Assembly (NCBI GenBank): GCA_027596035.1
Contig: JADGJA010000092.1
Span: 1 to 44,083, forward strand
DNA from: Thoreauomyces humboldtii
Lineage: Eukaryota; Chytridiomycota; Chytridiomycetes; Spizellomycetales; Powellomycetaceae
DNA: 44,083 bases
Direction: 5' to 3'
In this document: positions 20,724-32,600 of the stretch, one piece after another
Layout: every line of letters begins with the position of its first letter
Numbering within the stretch: the first letter of the stretch is position 1
Made by a program: the position numbers and the translations under genes
Notes under the pieces: model-generated
Database searches by the model: none
What the model was told of the DNA's origin: nothing
What the model saw: only the letters and a program-made list of their open reading frames with translations

Positions 20724-23483
20724 ATGTCGAACGGACAGGAGGAGTGGGCCCACCACCACCAGCAGCAGCAGCAGCAGGAGCAGTCCGACCCTAGCGTTCC
20801 CACCCAGCAGTTCAACCGCATGAACGTCAACCAGAACAACAACCAGCAGCAGCGCCAGCAGAGCGCAGGCGCCGGCCGCGGCTCGCACTCCTTCGCCAAA
20901 ACTTACAACACCGGTGCAGCAGAGTTCGTACCTAGCTGGGGAGGCCAGGACACGTACCAGGCTCCCCAAGCCTCGTCCCAGCAGTACCAGCAGCAGGCCT
21001 ATCAGCAGCCTTACAACGGCGGCTACCAGGGACAGCAGGGAGGGTACCAGAACCAGGGATACAACCAACGCCAGCAGGCCTACGATGGGTACAACCAGGG
21101 CTACGACAGCCGTCAGCAGGGTGGTGGATATCAGCAGGGTGGCTACCAGCAGAGGCAGCAGGGTTACAACCAGGGATACGACTCCCGTCAGCAGCAGTAC
21201 CAGGCTCCTCAGCAGCAGGCCTATCAGGCCCCTGCCCCTCGCGCTGCACCCGCCCCTCGCACCGTTCCCGCAAAAGCCGTCTCCATCTCCATCGGTGGTC
21301 CCAAGCCAACGACAGGTAGCGCAACGGCGAGTCTGCTTGGAGCGAAAAGTCCCTCCGACTGTGACTCAACGAGAAGTCGATCTTGCTTTCAGAAACCGCT
21401 CCAGCCCCTGCAAAGGCTGTTTCCATCTCGATCGGCGGTGCCGCAAAGCCGAAGGGTATGGCGCTTTTCAACTTGCAGAACGATTCACGCATGAACCATC
21501 GCTGAGTACGCGATCCTTTTTCAGATGCCCCTGCTGCCAAATCAATCTCGCTCTCCATCGGGGAACCCGCCAAGCCGAAGGAGGCGGCACCCGAAAAGCC
21601 TGTGGAGGAGGAAGCCGTCCCGGCATCTGAGGATGCCCAGACTTCCTCTGCGCCTACCCCTGAACCTGAATCCGCGCCTGCGCCTGCCGAGACTGAGGCT
21701 GCCACTCCCGCGCCAGCGGAGCCTGCGGCCGCTGTCCCTACCCCTGCCCCTGCCGCACCCGAAGCCGTCGTAGAGGATGAGCCGGAAGAGGAGGAGGAGG
21801 ATGAGCCTGAGGAAGAGGGCAAGGAGCACTTGAACATCGTCTTCATTGGTCACGTCGATGCTGGAAAATCCACCATGGGTGGGCATTTGCTGTACGTTCG
21901 CTTCTCTCACCCCGCCATTTACCCCGCCATTTTCCCCGACTTGACAGAGCTAACTCGATGTCGCTTCTTTTCCCACAGGTTCCTGACTGGCATGGTCGAC
22001 AAACGTACGATGGAGAAGTACGAGCGGGAAGCAAAGGAGCTTGGTCGTGAATCCTGGTACCTCTCGTGGGCGCTCGATCTGAACCAGGAGGAACGCAACA
22101 AGGGAAAGACGACCGAGTACGGTCGCGGCTACTTTGAGACCGAGAAACGTCGCTTCACCATCCTCGACGCTCCCGGACACAAGAACTTCATCCCCAGCAT
22201 GATCGGCGGCGCCTCCCAGGCCGACGTCGGCGTCCTCGTCCTCTCGGCGAGAAAGGGAGAGTTCGAGTCTGGATTCGACCGAGGCGGTCAGACCCGTGAG
22301 CACGCCATGTTGGCCAAGACGGCTGGTGTCAAGAGGCTTATCGTTGTCGTCAACAAGATGGACGAGCCTACAGTCGCGTGGTCCAAGGAGAGGTGGGGAA
22401 AACTGGTCTCCTGACGTGAATGGAGTACAGGAGCTTATCAAGGTTTTGTCGAATCCAGGTTCGATGAGATCATCGGCAAAGTGATGCCTTTCCTCAAGCA
22501 GGTCGGTTTTAACCCGAAGACAGGTAAAGGGATCGGGCTGTGCAGCTTGAGCTCATATGATGCGACGCTAGCGACTCATTCGGCTTCTTTACCAGACCTC
22601 GACGTTGTCCCAGTGTCTGGCTTCACCGGAGCCAACTTGAAAGACAAGGTAGACTCGAAGACCTGTGACTGGTACACGTAAGTATAAGCTGACTCAAACC
22701 GCCTGTCCTTTGGGTCATCGCTCATCTCTCGCCATTCCCTTGTCTTTCCAGCGGTCCATCCCTAATCAACCTCCTCGACGACATGGTCATCGCGGATCGA
22801 GGCTACAACCGACCCTTCATGATGCCCGTCGCCGACAAGTTCAAGGAGATGGGAACGGTCGTGACGGGCAAGATCGAGTCTGGCCGCATCCGAAAGGGAC
22901 AGCGCGTCATCCTCATGCCCAACAAGCAAAAGGCCGAAATTTCGGCCATTCTCAGCGAGGACCAGGAACTCACGTCGGCGAAGAGCGGTGACAACGTTCG
23001 TCTGCGATTGAGGGGCATCGAGGAGGAGGTAAGCATCAAAAAAAAAAAAGGAATCCGTGGGGCCACCTCTGGTGTTCTGATGTCATCCGCCATTTCCAAC
23101 AGGACATCCTCCCAGGCTTCGTCCTCTGCTCACCCAAGAACCCAGTGCACGCCGTGACCGTCTTCGAAGCGCAACTCTCCATCATCGAATACAAGAGCAT
23201 CATGTGCGCTGGATACAGCGCCGTGATGCACGCCCACACCTGCGTCGAGGAAGTCACCATCACCGACCTCCTCCATTCCGTGGACAAGAAGACGGGAAAG
23301 AAGACGAGGAGACCTCCTCAGTTCCTCAAGCAGAACGACGCCGCCATCGTCAGGATCACCACCTCCCAACCCATCTGTCTGGAGACCTATGCCGATCATC
23401 CCCAGCTCGGGAGGTTCACGCTCAGAGATGAGGGCAAGACGATCGCCATTGGAAAGGTCACCAAGTTGGTCCTGGATGAGTAA
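20724..23483 (+). CDS. SUP35: translation termination factor eRF3 (Sup35)
   Basis: The eight exons are 20724-21315, 21393-21455, 21525-21891, 21979-22392, 22459-22523, 22596-22677, 22752-23028 and 23103-23483, for 746 residues. The N-domain is Gln/Tyr/Gly-rich with imperfect repeats (YNQGYDSRQQ, GGYQQGGYQQ), as in yeast prion-forming Sup35. Residues 61-70, YNTGAAEFVP, fit a PAM2 motif. The junction region has three copies of AKAVSISIGG-like sequence in exons 1, 2 and 3, followed by an acidic Ala/Pro/Glu M-domain. The GTPase domain starts near residue 322: G1 GHVDAGKST, DAPGHKNF (G3) and VNKMDEP (G4). The EF1A-like domains II and III follow and end GKVTKLVLDE. It releases completed peptides together with eRF1 in the cytosol. 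The C-terminal domain is highly conserved and the identification is secure. Confidence 0.97.
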
Positions 23484-23916
23484 AGGCCCGGTGCGACGGC
23501 TGCATCTTGGCTTGTTTTCATCGCATCATTTGGTGTCGGGGTCTCCTTTTTTCCCCTTTGTTATGCTTCACTTTCTTCTTTTTATCATATGCCCACTTTT
23601 TCCCATGTATGAAGTCTGGTATCGAGTCTCGGGATAAGGCACTCCCCGAAACATGTCGAGAATTCCAATGCAGGTACAACCTGACAGAAGCCGAGCTCGA
23701 TCATCACTAGCGGCTGACGGTCTCTCACAGCCTTGCTTCAGGAAGAGCCTCCCGCCACTGGACAACGGCTGTGACCGTCAGCTCCACGCCATCCGAGTTT
23801 TCTGCGAAGCTCGAAGCGCGCCCGATCATCCAAAAGAGGCATGCGGCATGCCGATAGTAGAAGGTTGGTTTTCTTTGTACAAGAGATGCATATAATTCGT
23901 ACGTCGTCATCTTTTT
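23484..23916. other. convergent 3' flanks of eRF3 and ARPC5
   Basis: 433 bp lie between two stop codons. The stretch is T-rich just after eRF3 (TTTTTTCCCC, CTTTTTATC). No gene was seen. Confidence 0.5.
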
Positions 23917-24691
23917 TCAAACGGTCTTTCGATCCGTGAGAACGCGTACTATGCTTCCCATCCCTCCCACTTCAACGACCTAGGCATCACATGAACGTGA
24001 ATGAATTGGACAAAGACTTGCAACGGTGACCAACCACCCCTCCATGAGAACCGGTTGCCTCACCTTCTCGTGCCAAGCCAGCAACACGGCCGAGTTGTAG
24101 ATCTCCGGCGACGCCATGCCACGGTAGACGTACTTCATCAGGATGTCCAGCTGTTGCGTGGACAGATCCTTCACGATGGGTACGATGTCTGTGGACTTTG
24201 CCGTCGCGAGCGCCGTCATCACCGTGCCCGTGTTTCGATCCTGTGAGGAACGGGAAGGGATGGTTTTGGTTATGATGTTTTGTTTTGGTTTTCTTTTTCG
24301 ATAACGCCAGTGAGGTACGCAAAGAGGCTTCCCATACCTTCAGGGCCTGAACCTCACGACCGGCGGGAGGGTCCTCCAGTGCTCGTACGATCGCGCCTCG
24401 TGTGTCGCCCCTTTTGCAGAACAGCAGGGAAAGAAGAATCCAACGGTCACTACCAGGTTTACCGGTCACTACCGAGAGCACTCCCTTTGTCTTCCTTCTT
24501 CTTCTTCTTCTTCCTGTCGTTGTGTCCTCGGCCCCTCACCTTGAGAGCAGGTTGCGAACGTCGCCTTCCCGTGATGCCACGTCCGACTCGGTCTGCGCCG
24601 AGACGGCGGTGGACCCTGTCGCTGTCTCGTTCTCGTCCACGAACGTGTCCTCGTCTCCGTACTTGTCCACGTCTACCTTGCGATGAGCCAT
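23917..24691 (-). CDS. ARC15: Arp2/3 complex subunit 5 (p16/ARC15)
   Basis: The four exons are 24691-24540, 24410-24338, 24240-24064 and 23979-23917, for 154 residues, close to the usual 151. The N-terminus HRKVDVDKYGDEDTFVDE matches the ARPC5 start (FRKVDVDEYDENKFVDE-like). The helical core includes ALEDPP, VMTALATAKSTDI, LDILMKYVYRGMASP and NSAVLLAWHEK. The 63-nt last exon gives VVEVGGMGSIVRVLTDRKTV, the family's characteristic end. It is a structural subunit of the seven-protein Arp2/3 complex that nucleates branched actin. Splice sites are canonical. It starts 219 bp from the divergent CGR1 gene. Confidence 0.95.
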
Positions 24692-24910
24692 TTCGTTTTT
24701 CGATGGGTTTTTGTTGTTGCTACGAGTTGCGTGGGTTGTGATGGAGGGGGGTTCTGGGCGAGGGGCGTGCGGATGGGGGGTGGAGGAGGAGCGAAGCGTG
24801 CCGCCCTTTGTGAGTCACCACCACCCGCGCAGCACGGCGCATCCTTTTTCCTTTTTCTTTTCCCCTCCCTTCGTCTCGTACACGCAACGCAAATCACCCA
24901 CCCCCGGAAA
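24692..24910. promoter_or_regulatory. short bidirectional promoter, ARPC5/CGR1
   Basis: Only 219 bp lie between the two start codons. The part near CGR1 is a pyrimidine tract (CCTTTTTCTTTTCCCCTCCC-like), common in fungal ribosome-biogenesis promoters and leaders. Elements could not be assigned to either gene. Confidence 0.5.
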
Positions 24911-25481
24911 ATGTCAGCAACGTCAGAAAGCAGTCAAGTCGCCGCCCTAGCAGAGCAGTCCACCGTCCCACACGAGGAAGCCGTCGTCAAGGCTCCCCCA
25001 GCCAGCGTCCGAGGAAAACCAGTGTCCGGAAAAGTATGGAAGACGCAACAGGAGAAACGACACACCTCCATGCGACCGCGCATGCTCCGTCAGGGGTGGG
25101 AGAAGCAGATGGAGGAACGGAAGCGACGAGACATCTTGAAGACCATCGAAGGGGAACTCAAGGCTCAGACCGCTGCTGAGAAGCAGGTAAAAATCGGAAA
25201 AAAAGTCCATAAAGACGTGAAAACGACGACTGCTTATCAAGTGATGACATCTGGTGGTGTTAGAAACGCAAGGAAGCCACCATCGAGCGTCACAAGCGCA
25301 AGGCCGAGAACGAGAAGAAGGGTGAAGTTGTTCAGAAGGTTAGGATTTTCGTTTCCTCCCTCGACCCCATCGGTCACACTTTTTTCCTGACTTTTCACGA
25401 TTCTCCCCCACGTTCCAGGTGTCCGCTGGAAAGGTGAAGCGCATGAAGAAGAAGCAACTTCGCCAGATCCGCAAAGCGTAG
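24911..25481 (+). CDS. CGR1: rRNA-processing protein Cgr1 (CCDC86 family)
   Basis: The three exons are 24911-25186, 25264-25338 and 25419-25481, for 137 residues. The family pattern is clear: VRGKPVSGKVWKTQQEKRHT, then a long basic helix (WEKQMEERKRRDILKTIE, KRKEATIERHKRKAENEKK) and a Lys/Arg-rich end, SAGKVKRMKKKQLRQIRKA. Cgr1 is a nucleolar protein needed for 60S subunit pre-rRNA processing in yeast. Length fits the fungal family (about 110-140). The first ~35 residues are acidic and poorly conserved. Confidence 0.92.
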
Positions 25482-26035
25482 TGAAGAGAGCCTCTTTCCC
25501 GTTCCCTTCTTTCCGTGGCGCGTTTCAAGCATTCGACTCGCCCGTCCCGATGTACATTTCTTTCTATTTAATTACACGCCTTCGGCATCATTCTCAATCT
25601 CCACCATGAAGAATGCTGAACAGTTCTCCGGACGGGGAGAGAAGCCAAATCGCTGAATCGGGGCGCGGTGTGTGGAACACCCAGGGACCAGTCGCATGCA
25701 TCGGCCGCATCCACCGCGTTGCGTCCGTCCACACAAACCGGATGGAGGACGCAAGGGCGATCTATCCGAGCATGGGAAGACGACCATCCCTTCTCTGCGT
25801 GTTGGAAGTGCAGGATAGTGGAAACGATGGACCGGAACGATCTGACTGCTCAATCACAGGCAGCTGCGCTCGGTTTAGCGACAGACCTTGACGCAGAGCA
25901 TCTGACGACTTCAATTAGCATTCTGACGAAGCATCTAATAAACATCTCTAAAATGTAACAGGAAACAAGGAAAGCAACGTGGAAGGGAAGAAGGGGGGAG
26001 GGGTGGTCCAAGCACGAAGGGGATACCATGTCTCT
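25482..26035. other. convergent 3' flanks of CGR1 and the carboxylesterase gene
   Basis: 554 bp lie between two stop codons, with an AT-rich TATTTAATTACA near 25564, possibly a polyadenylation region. Short open frames here lack coding character. Confidence 0.5.
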
Positions 26036-27834
26036 CTAGTATTGCTTCAGCGAAGCGAACCACTTTACGATAAAGTCGATCCTCTGATCGTTGATCGCGA
26101 GCGGAGTCTTTCCATACTTGTCACCGAGATACATGGTCTGACGTGCGGTCGAGACCGAAGCCGGGAAATGGGTCAATCCCGCCCCGTTCGGGTTTCCACT
26201 CCTGATGAAGTTGCTCCAATAACCCGCCATGTTCTTCTCGACGTTGCAGTCCGCGTCGGACCAGGTGGAGTTGTCGTAGGCGGCGTAGGGGATGTTGTTG
26301 GTGGTGTACCAGAGCTCGGAGCCGTGGTAGGAGCCTGAGGAAGGGTTCTCGGGGGGCGTGTGTTGGAAGTAGTAGGAGAAGACGGGTGACTTTGCTCCTC
26401 CTTTCGCCCACGCCGTCGCCCACGTCCATGTGGAGACGCGGGACATGTCCCGGAAGAAGGTGTCGGTGTTGATGCCGGCCTGGGTGTCGTTGTCGGCGGG
26501 ATAGAGGGAGAAGAACTCGGAGGAGTAGTTCTGGAACATCTCCGAGAAGGAGGTTTTGTAGTCCGACAAGGTGACGGTGGGATTCACGGAGGCGCCGCTC
26601 TCGTCCGCGTTGTTGCCGGTCATGATGGGGATGTCGGCGTGCGCGTTCTGGGCCAGGGCGTCCCCGTAAGTGTGGGTGAGGACGTATCCGTCGATGACGG
26701 GACGCCAGAGAGGTGGTTCCATGAAGGATCCGCTGAGGTTGGCGAACTGGGTGCCGACGAAGGTCGTGTCGGCCAAACCATCGTAGACCAAGAGTGCGTC
26801 CATCGAGAGAGCTCGAGCAGCTTCGAGGGAAGTGACGTTGAGGTCCTTGAAGAAGCTAACTCCTTGGGTCTCGGCTACGGCCTTTGTGCGATAGGATGTT
26901 GCCAGGGATCCCGTCATGGGATCGTGGGGACCACGAGCTCCACTCTCGGCAATCACACCGTGAACGAGACCCTTTGTGAGAGGGGACCACATGGTGTCCA
27001 GAGCCGACGCCGATCCGGCGGACTGTCCGCCGACGACCACCTGGTCCGGGTCGCCACCGAAGTGAGCGATATTGTCGTGAACCCATCGCAGAGCAGCCTG
27101 CTGGTCCAGGATGCCGTAGTTGCCGGACGCGTCATGACCGCCCTCCTGGGAGAGGTCAGGATGAGCGAGGAAGCCGAACGGACCGAGACGATAGTTGAGG
27201 GTCACGACGACGTGACCAAGAGCCGCCTGTCCAGACCCGTCGTACGTCTTGACATCTCCTGATCCGCCGGTGAAGCGGCTGCCGAAGATCCAAACAAAAG
27301 TGCTTCGCTTCTTGTTGAGGTCGGAGGGGTGCGTGTAGGTAGGTGTCCACACATTCAGGTACAGGCAATCCTCGCTGGAGTTGGACTGGCCGTTGTTGAA
27401 GATGCCAGCTCCGCCCTGGTGGCCACCACCTCCCTGCTTGCCGGATCCTCCTCCTCCTCCTCCTCCCCCTTGCTGAGGAACGCCTTGAGGTGGTCCGCTG
27501 CTCTGCGATGGATGTCAAGGATGAGATGGGAGCACGTAATTTCATCGAGCGACATCTGGAAAGCTACCTGAGCGCACTGCAACGAGAAGGTCGTAGCATT
27601 GAGCGTCTTGGTCCACTTTGCAGGTGAAACGGGTGCCTTCCAACGCAGGCCGCCGACAGGAGGTGCAGCGAAAGGGATGCCGCGATACACGGTGACTCCC
27701 TCACGGTAAGGCGATGCGGTTCCGATGACAGGGCCGTGGGTGGTGGTGATCTTGAGGGGGGATGCGATGTGCGGTACCGATAGGGCGGCCGCGCTTGCGA
27801 GTAGGCCGGCAACGGCGGCGGTGAGGACGTACAT
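26036..27834 (-). CDS. secreted type-B carboxylesterase/lipase
   Basis: The two exons are 27834-27568 and 27472-26036, for 567 residues. The protein starts with a signal peptide (MYVLTAAVAGLLASAAALS). Family landmarks follow in order: VYRGIPFAAPPVGGLRWKAP, SSEDCLYLNVWTP, VVTLNYRLGPFGFL, NYGILDQQAALRWVHDNI, and the nucleophile elbow GGQSAGSAS with Ser ~240. The acidic residue lies in NNADESG and the histidine in YHGSELWY, completing a Ser-Glu-His triad. The elbow is GQSAG instead of the common GESAG. Just before SSEDC sits a Gly/Gln-rich insert made by the start of exon 2, not typical of the family. It likely hydrolyses carboxyl esters outside the cell, substrate unknown. An upstream in-frame ATG at 27936 would hide the signal peptide. 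Confidence 0.9.
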
Positions 27835-28458
27835 GGCACAGTAAAACAAGACGAGGCGTCCAGGTGACTCGCTTGCATGAACGACGCCCGAGGTCAGCGC
27901 ACACCATCCCAGTTTATACTGTTTTCGAACCTTCACAGCCGTTCATCCCACCACCACTCCTCCTGCCAAGACCAGACCTCGTAGTTCCGACACGACATCC
28001 CGAATACGGTGGATCATCGATCGCACCCGATGTGTGTACTACTGTACAGTACACGGTCCTTCCGAAAGGTCAGAACCCCGCGGGCTTTACGATGCCGGTC
28101 CGACCTACGCGGAGGACAGTGGATCAGATCCCCCGTTCGTGTGTGACAATGGCCTGGAGACGGTTCGGACATCTCTTGTCCGAAAAGTCTCACCTTCTTT
28201 TGTTTTCTCCTTTTTTCCAAGCAAAAAAAAGGGGAAGAAAGCTTAAAGGATGAGGTCATCGCATGGCTTGTCTTTAACGTCTTGTGTAACGCATGGGCGG
28301 TTGGCTCTCATGACTTGGCCACCCGGTCGCTGCTTCTTCTTGCCAGACCCCACTTCGACCATCCTCCCTCGCTCATTACAATCGCTTCCCGGTCTCTCTC
28401 TCTCTCTTGAAAGCCCTTCCCCATCCCTCTCTTTCTCTCTCTTTCTGCCTGCAACATC
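27835..28458. promoter_or_regulatory. divergent promoter region, carboxylesterase/membrane protein
   Basis: The 624 bp contain TACTACTGTACAGTACACG near 28036-28054, in which TACTGTACAGTA is a perfect 12-bp palindrome and a possible dimer site. The last 100 bp are a strong CT-rich tract typical of highly expressed fungal genes. No coding frame was accepted. Confidence 0.45.
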
Positions 28459-29028
28459 ATGTCCGCCGTCAAGACCACCACCACCTCCGCACCCATGTTC
28501 GTCCACTCGATCCTCCTCGTCCTCCTCGCCCTCATCTGCATGGTGCCCGGCGCAGAGGCAAACAACCTCGGACTCAACGTCTCGGGAGGAGTCGTCGGAT
28601 TCCTCGTCCTGGCTCTCGACCTCGTCGCCATCTGTGAGTGAACCTTTGTTCATTCTTTTGATGTCCCATCATCCCACACCTCCTTCGCTGACACATGAGC
28701 AATCTTCTCTTTTCACAGTCGAGGTCCTGAACTCTCAGCGTGAGACCCTCGGCAAGGTCGGATGGTAAGATAAGACCTTGGAACGAGCGTCCTTGCTGAA
28801 GACAGTGTTGACGCCTCGTGTTCGTTTCTGTTTCAAGGGCCCTCCTCATCTTCTGCTTCCCCGTCCTCGGCCTCATCGTCTACTTGTGAGTTTCCACACC
28901 TTGCACAGTTCCATCCTCGCGAATCCCTCGTACAGTCTGGCTAACCTTGCCTTGCCTTGCCACTCGTCTTTGCCTTTCACAGCCTGTTCGGCCGCAAGCA
29001 GAACGAGTACACTGCCATCGCCGCGTAG
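28459..29028 (+). CDS. small membrane protein with PLDc_N-like hairpin
   Basis: The four exons are 28459-28633, 28719-28764, 28838-28885 and 28983-29028, for 104 residues. A hydrophobic N-terminal segment (FVHSILLVLLALICMV) ends in GAEA-NN and may be a signal peptide or a first membrane helix. Two membrane helices follow, GVVGFLVLALDLVAIFEVL and ALLIFCFPVLGLIVYFLFG. They are joined by NSQRETLGKVGW and end in GRKQNEYTAIAA. The order helix, E-(V/I)-L, xS, L-x-K-x-x-W, helix with FP-(V/I)-(L/I)-G-L, YFLFGR is that of PLDc_N (phospholipase D/cardiolipin synthase N-terminal) modules, here without a catalytic domain. The very small exons and CT-rich leader suggest strong expression. Function is unknown. 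Confidence 0.8.
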
Positions 29029-29681
29029 AGCGTTTGCGATCCAACGTCTCCTTCAGCCCTCTTCCCCTGACTTATGCCCGCACTGGTGCGCGCTCCTTTC
29101 AACTGTCTCTTCTGTCCTTGGTTTTGTCTTTGATCTTGTCTCCCCTTCCCTTGTGTTATGGTCATGGTCTTGTTCCACTTGTCACATTTGTAAATCAACA
29201 GCACTTTCAGTATACCAAACTTTTGCGTTCGGGTTCTGTATGTACCGGCGAGCCAGGCGTATCCGACACCACGGTGTGTGAGAAGCTCGTTTCTCGTCCG
29301 GAGGGGCAGCGGCTGCTCCGAAACCTGTTTTGTTGAGCCGTTGCGTCTTCTCGTCTCGCTCCCTCCCTCCCTGTCCCCAAAAAGAGGCATTCTCTCTGTC
29401 TCTCTCCCTGAGGGAGTGTGACGACGGCTCTCGTGTAACCATTCGTTCCTGCTGTCCACCCACACTCTCTCCTCCCTTGGCTCTCTCTCTGTGTGTTCAC
29501 CTGCCGTTTTGGTTTGTCTTTCTTTGTTTGAATCTTCGAGCATCGTCGCCAGGAGGCATTCGCAATCAGTGCTGGAGGTCAGGCCCCAATTGGTAGACAG
29601 TAACGTGGGACAGCTCAGCAGCGGGCTCACACCCACCGTTCCCCGTGTGAACAGCAAGAAGCTTGGAAGGCCTCGTCAACA
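29029..29681. other. intergenic region and CHO2 leader
   Basis: 653 bp separate the membrane-protein stop from the CHO2 start. It has several CT/TC runs (CTCTCTCTGTCTCTCTCCC-like near 29390-29407). No gene or convincing leader intron was found. Confidence 0.45.
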
Positions 29682-32600
29682 ATGACCAGTTCAGCGTCCT
29701 TCGACGTGACGCCTCCAGAGTCTCCTCTCAAACGTCCCATGCAACCTCCTACTCCTCCCTCTCCATTGGCAAACACCAACTCAGACACGAAGCCTCCATC
29801 ACCGGTACTCAACGACACGCCATGTGTCACTCAGTTGAATGGTATCGGAGTCAAAGGATTGAAGGTCCCGGAAACTGCAGCCGACCTAGTTGCCTCGAAT
29901 GGCAAGACTTGCCCCTGTTCCCCCCACACACCGTTCTTCGTCTCTAGATAGACACAGTCATGCCAACTCTTTTGCGATCTCTCTCTCTCTCTTTGTTTTT
30001 GAAACAGAAGCGCTTCTGGCAGCAACCTCCGGAGAAGCCATCGGCAGGGTCCCGGACGGCACCGTCTTTTCCGTCCCAGAGACCCACGACTTCATCAAGA
30101 CCCTCTTCTCTCCCAACCACCCGAAGACTCTTCCGGAACTTTTGACCCTCGGAGCCATGGGAACAGCCACCTGTCTGTTCTTCTTTACAAACACCCCGCG
30201 CGAGGTCTTCCTCGCCATGTTCATCTTCTGGAGATGCATGTACAACATCGGTCTCGGCGTTCTGCTCAGGACTCAAAGCAAGGACAGGGGCCTGGTTCGA
30301 ATGGCCAAGAAGATCGGAATGGGTTCCAATCCTGCGGAGCCGAGGAAGAAGTGGGTCCAGTTTTTGGTGGATCAGATCACGAGGAAGATGAGCAACAACG
30401 GTCAGGTCTATGACTACGAGGTACGACCTCGGAGTAGTCGTCAAAGTCCTGGGGGCTTCCGGCTCATGTCTGCCACCTTTAGTCTATGCCTATCGAGTTC
30501 AACACGTGGATCTTGTACCGAGGACTCGTGGATGTCATCCTCGTCAACGACTTTACCTGTTATGTCTGCTTCGCCGTGTCCTACTATGTGTCTCCTGAAG
30601 GTGGCTACGGCTGGACCGATGCCTTGCGTTACATCGGAGGCATCTCCATGCTTCTCTTCAACCTCTGGGTCAAGACGGACGCCCACCGCGTTGTCAAGGA
30701 CTTTGCTTGGTGTAAGGAGTTCATTTGCTTCTGCATCGATTTACTGCACAAGTTTCCGTAAACTTACATGCACCTTTTAGACTGGGGAGATTTCTTCTTC
30801 CTCGTGGACGCTTCCCTTACCTTCGACGGCGTCTTCGAGATGGCGCCTCACCCCATGTACTCTGTTGGTTACATTGGCTTCTACGGAACGGCTTTGATCG
30901 CGCAGAGCTACTGGGTCCTGTTCGTGAGCTTGGCTGCACACGCCATGCAGATGGTGTTCTTGCACTTGGTCGAGAACCCTCATATCGACAAGACTTACAA
31001 CCCGCCCACGCAGAAGAACGGTATGAATGCTTTCCTTGGTAAAAGATGAAGAGGTCCTTACGCGACTTACCTGTGAAGGTGGAGAATCGACTGGAAACCC
31101 TCTCAGCAAGTACTTTGGACGCGACCTGATCGTGTTTCAAAACCTCGACTGGTTCCGAAGCACGGACCTCCAGACGGTCGTCATCGCCGCCTACACCGTC
31201 ATCACGGCCCTCCTGATCGGTTCCATCGACGCTTCATGGAAGTTCTGGTTCTATGTCGGTCAGACACTTTTCTGGCGTGTCGTCCACACGTACGGTCTTG
31301 GTAGCATTTTGTACCTCCAAAGCAATCACAAGACTTGGAGTCGTCATTTCATCAAGCATGGCGAGACTCCGAACGAAGCGTTTCAGCATTGGAAAGTGTG
31401 AGTGTTGAATGAATATTCTTGCGGGTCAGGACTGTTTGTTGACATCACATGCTAGTATTTACAACACAACTCAGTTGATGTCGTATGTGTCGTTCGTGAT
31501 CTGTGCCGTACGCCTTTTCGTGGCTCCCGAGAGCATTCTGTACGGTACCTTCCTGTTGCGGGCAACGCTTGGGGCGGTGAGTATTTTGATGTCGCCACGT
31601 ATAGTCGATTCCCGAGGTAGTACTAAATTTTGGGACCCATCTAGCTTTTCGTTCTCCTACACTCCTGGATCGCCATCTCAATTTACGAAGTCATCGGCTC
31701 TTCCGGCTGGTTCTACGGTGACTTTTTCATCGACGAGCTTCGCTACCGGAGCGGACCCGTCTACAGTGGACTGTACCGATACCTTGACAACCCCCTCCTC
31801 TACACCTTCTCCTGCTGGGGAATGGCCATGGTTTGCGGGTCTCCCGCCCTGTACGCCATCACCTTCTTCGGGCAGGTCTCGAACTGGTTTTTCCTCCGAT
31901 ACGTCGAGGAACCCCACATGCGTCGCATGTACGGATCCCAGATCCGTCAGGGCGCAGGAGTCGAACGGGTCATCAAGAGCAAAGTGGGCGAACTGGAACG
32001 AGGAGCCATCGGCGCCGTCGAGAAACTCGCAAAGGACCTGGATCTCGTCGAGGTACTCAATCGCATCAAGGACGTCAAGAGGACAGGCGAGAAGGAGTTG
32101 AGGAAGGTGATGGGACCTGAAGCCTGGAAGGAGTTTGTCGATCGTGCGAGAGGACGGAAGGCAGCCAGAGGACTCTCCCTCCACATGACTCCGCCCGAGA
32201 GCGAGGAGGACGGAGAGACCTCGGGACCGGATCTTACGAGACCTGGATTGAGGCTCAGGCGCAAGATCTCGGCTTCTTCGGAATACTCGAACTCGTCGCA
32301 GGACGATGGTTCGGGCGTGGAAAAGAACGCGTTCGTGATGCCCACCCGGGCGAGAAGGGATGCGACCAAGAACCTGCCGCTTGCCGTGGAACGCATCATC
32401 GAGGAACTTGAGGAGCTCGTCGATCAAGCGAGACCTAGGATGCGCGCCATGGTCGGTGAGACGGCGCTCAAGCTCGTGCAAATGTGAGTCTTGCAAACGC
32501 TCCTCTACCTGTCTCTTTTCCATCGGCTAACAATCGACTTCGTACAGGGGCGAAAACAGATCCGCACTGGTACCCGTCGATCTATACTCCCTTCGCTTCC

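Noticed and set aside
20932..21846. 304-codon minus-strand frame over eRF3
   Set aside because: It is antisense to the Ala/Pro/Glu-rich M-domain. Ser/Gly/Ala repeats arise from the complementary codons.
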